Shown in pieces: positions 26,311-34,448 of a stretch of DNA of 36,066 nt (position 1 is the stretch's first letter; every line of letters begins with the position of its first letter). A program made the position numbers and the translations under genes. Origin of the DNA: an uncultured bacterium. Lineage in GTDB: Bacteria; Bacteroidota; Bacteroidia; Bacteroidales; CAIWKO01. Under the pieces are notes generated by a model, which did not search any database, was not told where the DNA came from, and saw nothing but the letters and a program-made list of their open reading frames with translations. The DNA lies in NCBI GenBank assembly GCA_903862465.1, contig CAIOYH010000074.1, forward strand, positions 1 through 36,066, read 5' to 3'.

Positions 26311-27541
26311 ACCGGAGTGCTTCAATCGGGTCGAGGCGGGCAGCTTTTATCGCGGGGAATATTCCCGAAATCAAGCCAACGATTACACACAGCATCACAC
26401 CCGAGAATATCCATATCCACGGGATGACAAAGCTGCTATGCAGTAACAACGACATCAGATTGCCAATCATTATACCCAATAGAATGCCCAACAAACCGCC
26501 CAATTGACCTATGACGATGGCTTCCATCAAAAATTGATTGCGAATCATTTGGCGTGTGGCGCCCATCGCTTTGCGTATGCCAATTTCGCGGGTGCGTTCG
26601 GTGACGGAAACCAACATGATGTTCATCAGTCCGATGGCGGCTCCCATCAGGGTTATCAAGCCGATGATGGTGGCTGCGAGGGTTACGTAGGAAATGTTTT
26701 CGAAGAGCATCTGCGCCAAATTATCACTTTTCTCTACGGCGAAATTGATGTTGTCGCCGGGGATAATCTTGCGTATAACGCTGAACAAACCTGTGGCTTC
26801 GCCTATGGCAATGTCCATCAGCAACGGGTCGTTCACCATGACGTTTATGGTGTAAGAAAGTTCTTTGCCCGAAACAAATTGTCGTAAATTGGTCAAAGGA
26901 ACCAAGCAATTTTGGTCGCCGGAGAAGCCCATGCTCGACCCTTTGGATTTCAGGACGCCAATGATTTTGTATTTTTGAGGTCCGATGGAAATCATTTTGT
27001 CAATCGGGTTTTGATTGTTCACGAAAAGTTTCTTGACAACCTCGCTGCCGACAATCACCACATAATCGCCATCGTTGAGTTCTTGCGCCGAGAAGTTTCT
27101 GCCATCATCAATATCGAAGCCTGAGGTGACTAGATAATTTTCGTCAACACCCATCACGGGGATGTTGGGATTGGTTTTCTCCGATTCATATTTCACCGTT
27201 GCCGTATGGGTGCCGGTGGTCAAAATAGAGGTTAGTGCAGGGAAAACAAAGCGTTCTTTGAAATCGCGGGCTTCGTCGTAACTGATTTGGCGATAGTCGT
27301 TAGCACGTTCGCCGCCACCACCGTGCATGCGGATGCCGTGGTTGCGGATGCTGAAGGTGTTGGAGCCCATGCGGGCAAAATTGCTGTTGAGCGAGCCTTT
27401 GATGGATTCAATCGCCGTCAAGATGCCTACCAACGCCATGATGCCAAAAGCGATAATCAAGACGGTTAATATGGTGCGCAACAGATGGCTGCGGATGGAT
27501 ATGAGCGAGATTTTTATATTTTCGGTTATCAATAGTTTCAT
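26303..27541 (-). CDS. ABC transporter permease of the MacB/FtsX family
   Basis: 412 residues. One N-terminal membrane helix (about 22-44), a large periplasmic MacB_PCD domain (about 45-280), then three C-terminal membrane helices (about 285-400) in the FtsX domain. The block [15 protein letters not shown] before the last helices and the ending [13 protein letters not shown] are family hallmarks. Such permeases export lipoproteins, peptides or drugs, or act as mechanotransmission proteins, with an ATPase and often a membrane-fusion protein. Neither is next to it here. Co-transcribed with tamL, which suggests an envelope role. Confidence 0.93.
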   Translation of the reverse strand: MKLLITENIKISLISIRSHLLRTILTVLIIAFGIMALVGILTAIESIKGSLNSNFARMGSNTFSIRNHGIRMHGGGGERANDYRQISYDEARDFKERFVFPALTSILTTGTHTATVKYESEKTNPNIPVMGVDENYLVTSGFDIDDGRNFSAQELNDGDYVVIVGSEVVKKLFVNNQNPIDKMISIGPQKYKIIGVLKSKGSSMGFSGDQNCLVPLTNLRQFVSGKELSYTINVMVNDPLLMDIAIGEATGLFSVIRKIIPGDNINFAVEKSDNLAQMLFENISYVTLAATIIGLITLMGAAIGLMNIMLVSVTERTREIGIRKAMGATRQMIRNQFLMEAIVIGQLGGLLGILLGIMIGNLMSLLLHSSFVIPWIWIFSGVMLCVIVGLISGIFPAIKAARLDPIEALRYE

Positions 27542-27568
27542 ACGGACTTAGGTGTTTTTATGAATTAA

Positions 27569-27576
27569 CAAAAGTA
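27569..27576 (-). promoter_or_regulatory. -7 promoter element for the permease-tamL operon
   Basis: On the minus strand TACTTTTG, a match to TAnnTTTG, 27 bp upstream of the permease start codon. Confidence 0.5.
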
Positions 27577-27683
27577 TGAAAAAAATATTAGGTAGGTTTG
27601 TTTTTAAATAATTCAGGTGGTTTATTCTTTCCAAATGGAATGTCTTAGATGAAAATGTAATTTGTTCTGTCCTCTTTTTTCAC

Positions 27684-27974
27684 TTAGGCGTATTTTATTT
27701 TGCTCAGAATATCCTCTTTAATCTGTTCTTTCAAAGCATTTTTGGTTACTAAATCAATGTGGCGTTCAAAAATTTTCTCAAGATATATTTCGAGAGAGAA
27801 AAATTTCCATCCGATAGGCTTTTCCAACTCCACGAGGATGTCTATGTCGCTCTCGGAGGTGTTGGTGTTGTCTGAAAATGAACCAAACAAGCCAATTTCC
27901 TTCACAGAATAATCTTTGTAAAGAATGGGTTTCAGTTCTTTCAGCTTCGCTAATATTTCTTCAGTTGTAATCAT
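27684..27974 (-). CDS. MNT-type minimal nucleotidyltransferase
   Basis: 96 residues. The nucleotidyltransferase signature GSFSDNTNTSESDIDILVE lies at 31-49, with Asp43 and Asp45 as metal ligands. This is the size and form of MntA-like proteins that often inactivate a partner HEPN ribonuclease by adding nucleotides. No HEPN gene lies beside it, so it may be solitary or the partner has been lost. A TAnnTTTG match ends just 4 bp before its start codon, implying a nearly leaderless message. Confidence 0.87.
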   Translation of the reverse strand: MITTEEILAKLKELKPILYKDYSVKEIGLFGSFSDNTNTSESDIDILVELEKPIGWKFFSLEIYLEKIFERHIDLVTKNALKEQIKEDILSKIKYA

Positions 27975-27978
27975 AGGA

Positions 27979-27986
27979 CAAAGGTA
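27979..27986 (-). promoter_or_regulatory. -7 promoter element for the nucleotidyltransferase gene
   Basis: TACCTTTG on the minus strand, 4 bp from the start codon at 27974. Confidence 0.45.
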
Positions 27987-28076
27987 GTATTTTTGATTGA
28001 TATGGATATATTAATGAATATAAATGTTCATATAACTCTTATTTGGGATTCGACTTTTTTATAAAATCCTGATGAT

Positions 28077-28526
28077 TTATTTCTTTGCAAGTTTTGCTCT
28101 TATTTTCAATAGGTCTTGTGTGTTTACGACCTTTTTAAATCCTTTATTTTTTAATCCGTTGTAGAGTTCTTTGTCGCCTGTCCACAAAACTCCTTTCAGA
28201 TATTCTGTCAAAGCAACAAAATCAGTGTCATCAATATCAATGTCGTGCGTAAGTTTTTCGGCATGCAACCATATTTTTTCAGCAATTTGTTCTTCGTTGA
28301 TGAAATGAATCTTTGTGTAGAGCCGAAAAAGAGATTCTTTAAGGTCTTTATCCGATAGTTTTGAGATGCGTTTCAGTTTGTCCCAATGCTTTTCAATCTC
28401 GAAGCGCATATAGCCGCAACTATAGAATTCAAAGATATTTTCAGAGTCAAAAATCAAATCACCTATAGCACCATTGGTGTTGAGCAAGGCACTGAAAATG
28501 ATATTTGTATCAACAATTACTTTCAC
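28077..28526 (-). CDS. PIN-domain toxin (VapC-like ribonuclease)
   Basis: 149 residues. The PIN fold is shown by VDTNIIFSALL with Asp6, then Glu43, and a cluster DIDIDDTDFVALTE with Asp102, and WTGDKEL with Asp118: the full set of acidic metal ligands. PIN toxins cut RNA and stop growth when freed from their antitoxin. The gene overlaps the upstream 67-residue gene by 4 bp, the normal antitoxin-toxin order. The fold is of the longer PIN subtype often found in Bacteroidota (PIN_3). Confidence 0.9.
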   Translation of the reverse strand: MKVIVDTNIIFSALLNTNGAIGDLIFDSENIFEFYSCGYMRFEIEKHWDKLKRISKLSDKDLKESLFRLYTKIHFINEEQIAEKIWLHAEKLTHDIDIDDTDFVALTEYLKGVLWTGDKELYNGLKNKGFKKVVNTQDLLKIRAKLAKK

Positions 28527-28726
28527 TTGATATATTTGCTACGGTTTTTTGCCCAAAAGTCTTTTTTCACTTCTTTTGCCAATTGGTCAACCGCGTCTTG
28601 GGTGGCTTGCGATTTGGCGGTGGCTTCTTTATAGCATAGATAATCTATAAACCGTTGAAGTCCATCGGTGTTCACATAAGCAGGCAGGCGGATTATTACT
28701 TCATCCTTGGTTCTTTCTATATACAT
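28523..28726 (-). CDS. Antitoxin partner of the PIN toxin
   Basis: 67 residues. The N-terminal part (MYIERTKDEVIIRLPAYV) fits a short DNA-binding or beta region. The C-terminal half is helical and charged (about 38-67, ending KKDFWAKNRSKYIK), suited to wrap a toxin. I do not recognise a named antitoxin family; the role is inferred from size, order and the 4-bp overlap with the PIN gene. A promoter element lies 23 bp upstream, and autoregulation would be expected. Confidence 0.75.
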   Translation of the reverse strand: MYIERTKDEVIIRLPAYVNTDGLQRFIDYLCYKEATAKSQATQDAVDQLAKEVKKDFWAKNRSKYIK

Positions 28727-28749
28727 TGTTGTTGGTTTTAATATTTCGG

Positions 28750-28757
28750 CAAAGTTA
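28750..28757 (-). promoter_or_regulatory. -7 promoter element for the antitoxin-toxin pair
   Basis: TAACTTTG on the minus strand fits TAnnTTTG, 23 bp upstream of the antitoxin start codon. Confidence 0.5.
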
Positions 28758-28792
28758 CGGAAAATAATAATATCTATTCTTCGAAAAAATAT

Positions 28793-29746
28793 TTATTCCT
28801 CCCCCGGCGGCGGGTTGGCGGCAGGGGCAATGAGGATGTTGATGTGGGTATTTTGGTTTTCTATTAGGGTGATTTTGCCCTGTTGGAGGATATGTTGGTC
28901 GGATTCTGCCCAAAATTGAGTGCATTCAATGGGCACTTTTTTGCATTGCCAAAAACCCGAAGCGTTAGGAATGATGGGCTTTTTGACATATTCCAAATTG
29001 ATTTTAGCATTCGGGGTGGGCTCAAGGGTTTGTGCATCGAGCAGGCTGCCCGAAACGCTGCACGTTTTGCCCGAAAGTTTTGGCTTGGCGGTGGGCGTGT
29101 TATAAATGATATAAGCTTTATAGCGAGCATAATTGCGTGAAGACCAATAGTCTTTGCCGTAGCTGAACAGTTCGACTATCATGCCATAGAGTTTGTTAGC
29201 CACCTCGATGCGGTCGGCGGTGGCGGCTATGCGCTCCAAGGCGGCATCGTCATGAGCCTCTATGCTCACCAACAGTTTGTTAGATAAGGTCAAGAGGTCG
29301 TCAATAAGCTCAACCGTAACGCCCTTTGGCGCCAACTGAGCCAAAAACAAGGTAGCCATACGCCCAACACGCAATCCGCAATCGTGAAGAGCCGTATCCG
29401 ACATCTTATTTAACCCTTTCGTATCGAAACGTATCCAATTTCCTCTGTTTCTTGGGAATACATTAACCACCCGACTCATCATGGAACGTATAGCAATCGT
29501 AAGATTTTCGGCATCAATGTCTTTGGTTTCGCGCAGGTCTTTCACCTTACCCATATATTCAATGTCGGTAGGGAAATTTCTAACTTCTTCTAAGATAGAT
29601 GAAAACAACGACATATACGCATCATCAATCCCATAAGAAAGCAAGATGTCATGGTCGCGCACACGGGCTGAAACAGCTCTATCGCCAAACGTTACAAGGG
29701 TAGTTAAGCCAAAATTAAAGTTAGTTTTGATGATTTGTGTCTTCAT
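28793..29746 (-). CDS. Unrecognised 317-residue protein with a carboxypeptidase-regulatory-like tail
   Basis: No named family recognised. Residues about 1-215 appear mainly helical, with a repeated spacing of Arg/Asp-rich helices (for example ALHDCGLRVGRMATLFLAQL). The end (about 228-310) has the pattern of a carboxypeptidase-regulatory-like beta-sandwich: SGKTCSVSGSLLDAQTLEP, then PNAKINLEYV and a glycine turn SGFWQCKKV. There is no signal peptide. It has a strong promoter of its own and lies at the edge of the 1.4-kb gene-free repeat region. The stop is reached at a proline-rich PPPGEE. Confidence 0.8.
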   Translation of the reverse strand: MKTQIIKTNFNFGLTTLVTFGDRAVSARVRDHDILLSYGIDDAYMSLFSSILEEVRNFPTDIEYMGKVKDLRETKDIDAENLTIAIRSMMSRVVNVFPRNRGNWIRFDTKGLNKMSDTALHDCGLRVGRMATLFLAQLAPKGVTVELIDDLLTLSNKLLVSIEAHDDAALERIAATADRIEVANKLYGMIVELFSYGKDYWSSRNYARYKAYIIYNTPTAKPKLSGKTCSVSGSLLDAQTLEPTPNAKINLEYVKKPIIPNASGFWQCKKVPIECTQFWAESDQHILQQGKITLIENQNTHINILIAPAANPPPGEE

Positions 29747-29775
29747 AAAAATGAATTTATGGATAAATAGCGACG

Positions 29776-29806
29776 CAAAGATATAAAATCTCTTTTAAAT
29801 GACAAA
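29776..29806 (-). promoter_or_regulatory. Promoter for the 317-residue protein gene
   Basis: On the minus strand TATCTTTG (29783-29776) is the -7 element and TTTG (29806-29803) the -33 element, 19 bp apart. This is one of the best promoter matches in the window. Confidence 0.7.
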
Positions 29807-29930
29807 ATATTTTATGATAGAAATATTTTTTAAGATGAATGGAATAGTATATAAGATGAAAATAATATAGGTTGAAATAATAGATAAGTTATTTATATTG
29901 AATATTATATATTTTATGATGAAAGAATCA

Positions 29931-30182
29931 ACCGCCATTCTAAAAGAAATCTCCGCAATAGTAAAAATAATCTCCGCTGAGATGAAAATAATCTCCGCAG
30001 AACAAAATACAATCTTCGTAATAATAAAAATAATCTCCGCAATAGTGAAAACAATATCCGCAGAAATAAAGATAATCTCCGCAAATATAAAGACAATCTC
30101 CGCAACAATAAAAATAAAGTCCGCAATAGTCAGGAGACAGTCCGCAATAGTAAAGACATAGTCCGCAATAGTGGGGACAGTG
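29931..30182. repeat. 21-bp tandem repeat array 3 (12 copies)
   Basis: TCCGC or a close variant recurs at 29931, 29952 and every 21 bp to 30162 without a single slip in phase. The best-conserved part is TCCGCAATAGT; the remaining 10 bp vary (AAAAATAATC-like). Copies at 29931 and 30015 are the most diverged. Both strands stay open as heptads (for example KIISAEM on the plus strand), explained by the 21-bp period. Confidence 0.93.
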
Positions 30183-30436
30183 CTATTTTGGTTGCGAAAC
30201 GTGCTTTTGTTTCTATATAGGATATTTTGGGGTTTGCGAAGGATGGATTTGAGATAGCGTAGGAGGGGTTTGTATTGAAGTAGATTAAATTTATAGCTGA
30301 TACTATTCAAAATATTACTGAGGATGATGTTTTTAGATTAGCGAATATATTTTTCAATAAAGAATAGCATACGAATGCTTCATCTAAGAAAACGTTTATT
30401 ATTAATGATAGGCAAATCATATTATAATTCGCCACG

Positions 30437-30593
30437 CTAAAACCTTAGTAGCATATTTTTGAACAAAAAACAATCAACCTTATTCCCTTATTTAATCCTT
30501 TGAAACCACTTCGAATGTGTTTCATCATAGCCAATATAATAAGGTAATAAGGTTAGATTTCTTCCATTTTTTACTTTTCTACTAAGGTTTAGG
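30437..30593. repeat. 157-bp nested inverted repeat
   Basis: The outer arms CTAAAACCTTAGTAG (30437-30451) and CTACTAAGGTTTAG (30579-30592) pair with one bulged A. Inside, 30476-30492 pairs with 30538-30554 over 17 bp with one mismatch. An inner GAAACCAC/GTGTTTC stem closes around TTCGAAT. It could be a miniature transposable element or a structured RNA; no gene is inside. Confidence 0.75.
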
Positions 30594-30683
30594 AAATTGG
30601 ATTTTTTGGTTTATCTATATCATTAATTACTGAATAATAGAGCTTTTTGATTGAAGAATAGATAATGGTTGAGGTTACTCAAA

Positions 30684-30827
30684 AGTCCGAAGGGCTGAAA
30701 TTATTATAGAAAATTATTCCAACAATCCCGCTTAGAATCCCGAAGGGATGATAGTATTATGTCACCCTTTCAGGGTTTTGGCTTTTTTGGCATTCTGTGT
30801 TCTATAATAGTGTCATCCCTTCGGGAT
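30684..30827. repeat. Four 13-bp hairpins with GAA or TTC loops
   Basis: AGTCCGAAGGGCT (30684), ATCCCGAAGGGAT (30737), ACCCTTTCAGGGT (30764) and ATCCCTTCGGGAT (30815) all have 5-bp stems around a 3-nt loop GAA or TTC. The second and fourth lie in a longer inverted pair that extends to TATTAT/ATAATA. Confidence 0.8.
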
Positions 30828-30856
30828 TTGTTTATCATGCCACACATTATGGAGCA

Positions 30857-30928
30857 AAACGAATTACGAATAAACGAATTACGAATCAGGATTAGCCTCT
30901 ACGAATTACGAATGGACGAATTACGAAT
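30857..30928. repeat. ACGAATTACGAAT direct repeats
   Basis: Four copies of ACGAATTACGAAT in 72 bp. The segment GCCTCTACGAATTACGAAT found here recurs at about 32358, so this is a dispersed spacer repeat of the genome. Confidence 0.8.
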
Positions 30929-31117
30929 GAGGAGGGGGCAGGCAGCATGATTTAGGTTTGGATAAGGATATAAAACACTGCTTTATAATTAAATGACATT
31001 CCAAATTTTTCATTTTTCATTTTTCATTTTTCATTATCCTCTCCTCATTTTTCATTTTTCATTACATCCATCTTATTTTTAATTTCTCATTTTTCATTCA
31101 AATCCCCCCAAATTCCG

Positions 31118-31125
31118 TATCTTTG
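31118..31125 (+). promoter_or_regulatory. -7 promoter element for the THUMP methyltransferase
   Basis: TATCTTTG fits TAnnTTTG and ends 15 bp before the ATG at 31141. Confidence 0.55.
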
Positions 31126-31140
31126 CTCAAAAATATAAAA

Positions 31141-32304
31141 ATGGATCAAATTCCTTATATCGCAAAAACCCAATTCGGCTTGGAAGATGTGCTTGCCGAC
31201 GAACTGCAAGCCCTTGGTGCCAAACAAATTGAGGTGCTTCATCGCGCAGTGTCCTTCACGGGCGATTTGGCGATGATGTATGCCGCCAATTATTGCTGCC
31301 GCACCGCGCTCCACATCCTGATGCCCGTTTTGGAGTTCAAATTTCGCGACAAAGAACAGTTTTTCGAAAAAATAAAAGAATTTGAGTGGGTCAATCTGTT
31401 CACGGATGACAAAACGATGTCGGTTGACACCGTGATGAGCGACTCGATTTTCACCAATTCGCACTATGTATCACTCTATTGCAAGGACGCTATCGTGGAT
31501 TATTTCCGCGACAAATTCAATCGGCGCCCGAGCGTTGAATTGGAAAATCCCGACATCAAAATTCATATCCACATCCGCGGACATGAGTGTTCGGTGGCTT
31601 TAGACAGCTCCGGCGGCTCCTTGCATCGTCGCGGTTATCGCATCAAACAAGGCATGGCTCCCCTCAGCGAGGTGTTGGCTGCCGGCATGATACTCCTGAG
31701 CGGTTGGGATCGCAAAACCGACCTCTACGACCCGATGTGCGGCTCAGGCACACTGCTCTCGGAAGCCGCCATGATAGCCGGCAACATCCCCGCAGGCTAC
31801 TATCGCAAAGGATTTGGCTTCCAAAATTGGAACAATTTCGACGCCGAGCTGTGGCAACAGGTGAAACGTGATGCCGATGACAAGATTTGCGAATTCGATT
31901 GCCAAATTGTCGGTTCCGATGTGTCCGAAGTGGCTATCGCAGTGTCGCAAGCCAACCTCGTGAACGCCAAATTGCATAAAGATGTGACCCTCTACGAGAG
32001 CGATTTCCGCACCTTCAATTTCCCGAAGAAAAAAGGCTTCATCATCACCAATCCGCCCTATGGCGAACGCCTCCAACCCGACGACATCGTGCAGTTGTAT
32101 CGCGATTTGGGCGACATACTCAAAAGAAATTGCGCCGGATACGTCGCGTGGATCATCAGTAGCCATTTCGATGCACTGAAGTTCGTCGGACTGAAACCCT
32201 CCAAGAAGATACCTTTATTTAATGGACCTTTGGATTGCCGCTTCGTGCGTTTCGAACTCTTCCAAGGCAGCCTCAAAGAGAAGAAGGAGCGGGAGAATTC
32301 TTGA
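31141..32304 (+). CDS. THUMP-domain class I rRNA methyltransferase (RlmL N-terminal-like)
   Basis: 388 residues from the ATG at 31141; a TTG at 31123 lies inside the promoter element and is not used. The N-terminal ferredoxin-like/THUMP part (about 1-160) binds RNA and starts IPYIAKTQFGLEDVLADEL. The methyltransferase domain has the SAM motif DPMCGSGTLLSEAA at about 197-210 and the catalytic NPPYGERL at about 304-311. This matches the family of RlmL/YcbY N-terminal enzymes that make N2-methylguanosine in 23S rRNA (G2445 in E. coli). The exact target in this organism is inferred. Confidence 0.92.
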   Translation: MDQIPYIAKTQFGLEDVLADELQALGAKQIEVLHRAVSFTGDLAMMYAANYCCRTALHILMPVLEFKFRDKEQFFEKIKEFEWVNLFTDDKTMSVDTVMSDSIFTNSHYVSLYCKDAIVDYFRDKFNRRPSVELENPDIKIHIHIRGHECSVALDSSGGSLHRRGYRIKQGMAPLSEVLAAGMILLSGWDRKTDLYDPMCGSGTLLSEAAMIAGNIPAGYYRKGFGFQNWNNFDAELWQQVKRDADDKICEFDCQIVGSDVSEVAIAVSQANLVNAKLHKDVTLYESDFRTFNFPKKKGFIITNPPYGERLQPDDIVQLYRDLGDILKRNCAGYVAWIISSHFDALKFVGLKPSKKIPLFNGPLDCRFVRFELFQGSLKEKKERENS

Positions 32305-32350
32305 TTTTGGGGGAAAGAACCAAGATCCAAATTCCAAATACCAAGCTCCA

Positions 32351-32398
32351 AGGATTGCCTCTACGAATTACGAATTTGCGAATTACGAATTACGAATA
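32351..32398. repeat. ACGAATTACGAAT direct repeats, second locus
   Basis: AGGATTGCCTCTACGAATT begins a block nearly identical to that near 30888. Further copies of CGAATTACGAAT follow. Next to it, 32448-32515 is a run of AATTAACC-like short repeats before the helicase gene. Confidence 0.75.
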
Positions 32399-32521
32399 GG
32401 AGAGGGGCGGCTTGAAGTAATGAACACCCTGAACGATATAACGAATTGACCAATTAACTCAATTAACCTAATCAACGAATTAACCAATCAACCTAATTAA
32501 CCCAATTAACTAAGTCACTCC

Positions 32522-33946
32522 ATGACTCTCGCAAAAGTCGCCCAATTATTCACCACCAACTTCCCCCATCAGCCTACTTCAGATCAGGCGCAGGCTATCG
32601 GGAAATTGTCGGAGTTTATCTCATCAAGGGAGGAGAATCGGATATTTATGTTGAAGGGTTATGCAGGTACGGGCAAGACTACTTTGGTGAGTGTTTTGGT
32701 CAAGATAGTGTCGTCCATGGGGCTGCGCACGGTGTTGTTAGCGCCCACAGGCAGAGCGGCTAAGGTGTTGGCGTCCTATTCGGGCGACCGCGCTTACACC
32801 ATCCACAAGGCGATATATAAAACCAATGAGGACGACTCGGGCTACAGTCTTTCGTTGCGCGAGAACAAAAGCAAGAACATTATTTTTGTTGTGGATGAAG
32901 CTTCGATGATAGCGGGCGAGATGTCAGTCAACAACTCCCTGTTTCCATCTTCTAATTTGTTAGAAGATTTGTTGACGTTTGTCTTTTCGGGCATCAACTG
33001 TTCCTTGATTTTTGTGGGCGACAGCGCCCAATTGCCTCCTGTGGGTACCGACATAAGCCCCGCGCTCAATCAAGAATATCTCCGCACAAGCTTCCATGTC
33101 TCCACCGACCTCTTCGAACTCACTGAAGTGGTGCGCCAAGCCGAAGAATCGGGCATATTGGCAAACGCCACCTACATCCGCACCTTGATTCATGCCGACG
33201 ATATCTCCAAAAACTTCTTCCAAACCTACGGATACAAGGACGTGGTGTCCATCAACGGCGCCGATTTGGAAGATATGCTCAACACCTGCTACTCCAACTC
33301 CGACGATAATGAAACTATCGTGATATGTCGCTCCAACAAAAGAGCCAACCTCTATAACAATGAGATACGGCGGAGAATCCTCTTCCGCGAAGGCGAAATC
33401 AACGCCGGCGACAAGATCATGATAGTCAAAAATAATTACTTTTGGATTTCCAAGAAGTCGAAAGCGGGCTTCATAGCCAATGGCGACATTGCCGAAATCC
33501 TCCGCATCAAAAACATAGAAACCTTCGGCGACGAATTTCAGTTCGCCGATGCCACCATACGCCTCCTCGACTATCCCGAAGAGAAAGATTTCGATGTGAA
33601 ACTCCTCCTCAACACCTTGACAACGGAGTCGCCCGCTATGTCTTACACCGATTTCAAGAAACTATACAACCTCATAGCCAACGAATATGCCCACATCCCT
33701 GAGCGATATAAGCGTTTGAATTTAATAAGAAACGATCCATATCTGAATGCGCTCCAAATTAAGTTTGCGTATGCGCTCACCTGTCACAAAACTCAAGGCG
33801 GACAATGGCAAAATGTGTTTGTGGAGCAGGGATACCTCACCGACGATATGATAAACACCGAATATATGCGTTGGCTCTACACCGCCGTTACACGAGCCAC
33901 ACGGAAGCTCTATCTCGTGAACTTCCACGAACGATTTTTTAAGTGA
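32522..33946 (+). CDS. RecD-like superfamily 1B DNA helicase
   Basis: 474 residues. The SF1B motifs appear in order: Q-motif DQAQAIGKL (21-29), Walker A GYAGTGKTT (46-54), motif Ia APTGRAAKVL (74-83), Walker B VVDEASM (123-129), motif III GDSAQLPPVG (166-175). The C-terminal UvrD-type part contains ALTCHKTQGGQW and TAVTRATRKLYLVN (motifs V and VI). It unwinds DNA 5' to 3' using ATP and probably acts in repair or recombination. It lacks the N-terminal helical extension of full RecD2. Convergent with ispF 31 bp away. Confidence 0.9.
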   Translation: MTLAKVAQLFTTNFPHQPTSDQAQAIGKLSEFISSREENRIFMLKGYAGTGKTTLVSVLVKIVSSMGLRTVLLAPTGRAAKVLASYSGDRAYTIHKAIYKTNEDDSGYSLSLRENKSKNIIFVVDEASMIAGEMSVNNSLFPSSNLLEDLLTFVFSGINCSLIFVGDSAQLPPVGTDISPALNQEYLRTSFHVSTDLFELTEVVRQAEESGILANATYIRTLIHADDISKNFFQTYGYKDVVSINGADLEDMLNTCYSNSDDNETIVICRSNKRANLYNNEIRRRILFREGEINAGDKIMIVKNNYFWISKKSKAGFIANGDIAEILRIKNIETFGDEFQFADATIRLLDYPEEKDFDVKLLLNTLTTESPAMSYTDFKKLYNLIANEYAHIPERYKRLNLIRNDPYLNALQIKFAYALTCHKTQGGQWQNVFVEQGYLTDDMINTEYMRWLYTAVTRATRKLYLVNFHERFFK

Positions 33947-33977
33947 TTACCTTAGCGGATAAAACTCCCGCGACAGC

Positions 33978-34448
33978 TTAGTCTATCAGCACCACTGCGT
34001 AGGCAGAAATGCCTTCCTCGCGACCAATAAACCCAAGCTTTTCGGATGTTTTTGCCTTAACGGATATGTCGAATTCGGGTATGCCCATCACTTCCGCTAA
34101 TTTTTTCTTTATGGATGGGATGAAGGGAGCAATCTTCGGTTTCTCGAGGCAAATGGTGGTGTCAATATTTGAAATGTGGAAGCCTTTCTCGTTCAACAGA
34201 GCGATAACTTCCTTTAGGAGGATTTTACTGTCAATACCTTTATATAGTGCGTCCGTGTCGGGGAAATGCGTACCGATGTCGCCTAAGTTAGCGGCACCTA
34301 ACAGCGCATCGCAGATAGCATGTATCAGCACATCGGCATCCGAATGACCGATAGCGCCTTTGTCAGAAGGGATTTTTATTCCACCTAAGAATAAATCGGA
34401 GGCAATTTCGAGTTTATGTGTATCAAACCCGAAGCCTATTCTACTCAT
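33978..34448 (-). CDS. ispF: 2-C-methyl-D-erythritol 2,4-cyclodiphosphate synthase
   Basis: 156 residues, the standard length. IspF converts CDP-ME 2-phosphate to MEcPP with loss of CMP in the MEP isoprenoid pathway. The metal ligands are visible: Asp9 and His11 in GFDTHKL and His43 in GHSDADVLIHA. DALLGAANLGDIGTHFPDTD is the family signature, and the late KAKTSEKLGFIGREEGI closes the fold. Its start overlaps the end of porV by 8 bp, so it is translated from the porV message. Confidence 0.96.
   Translation of the reverse strand: MSRIGFGFDTHKLEIASDLFLGGIKIPSDKGAIGHSDADVLIHAICDALLGAANLGDIGTHFPDTDALYKGIDSKILLKEVIALLNEKGFHISNIDTTICLEKPKIAPFIPSIKKKLAEVMGIPEFDISVKAKTSEKLGFIGREEGISAYAVVLID

Larger units (their letters stand above)
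29747..31140. other. 1.4-kb gene-free region packed with repeats
   Basis: No convincing gene. In order it holds a promoter for the leftward gene, 21-bp array 3 (29931-30182), a plain stretch (30183-30436), a nested palindrome (30437-30593), four 13-bp hairpins (30684-30827), ACGAATTACGAAT copies (30857-30928), CATTTTT runs (31007-31099) and the promoter of the next gene. Open frames in it are low-complexity consequences of the repeats. Confidence 0.75.

Noticed and set aside
29795-30310. 171-residue minus-strand and 87-residue plus-strand frames over array 3
   Set aside because: Composition follows the 21-bp repeat; the minus frame also overlaps the promoter of the 317-residue protein gene.
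30759-30950. 63-residue frame in the hairpin and ACGAATT repeat region
   Set aside because: It is a translation of the repeats (NELRI units), with no support as a gene.
31007-31099. Runs of CATTTTT as a possible regulatory element
   Set aside because: The same runs occur in other spacers (about 20277-20310, and in inverted form near 10294); a general simple repeat of this genome.
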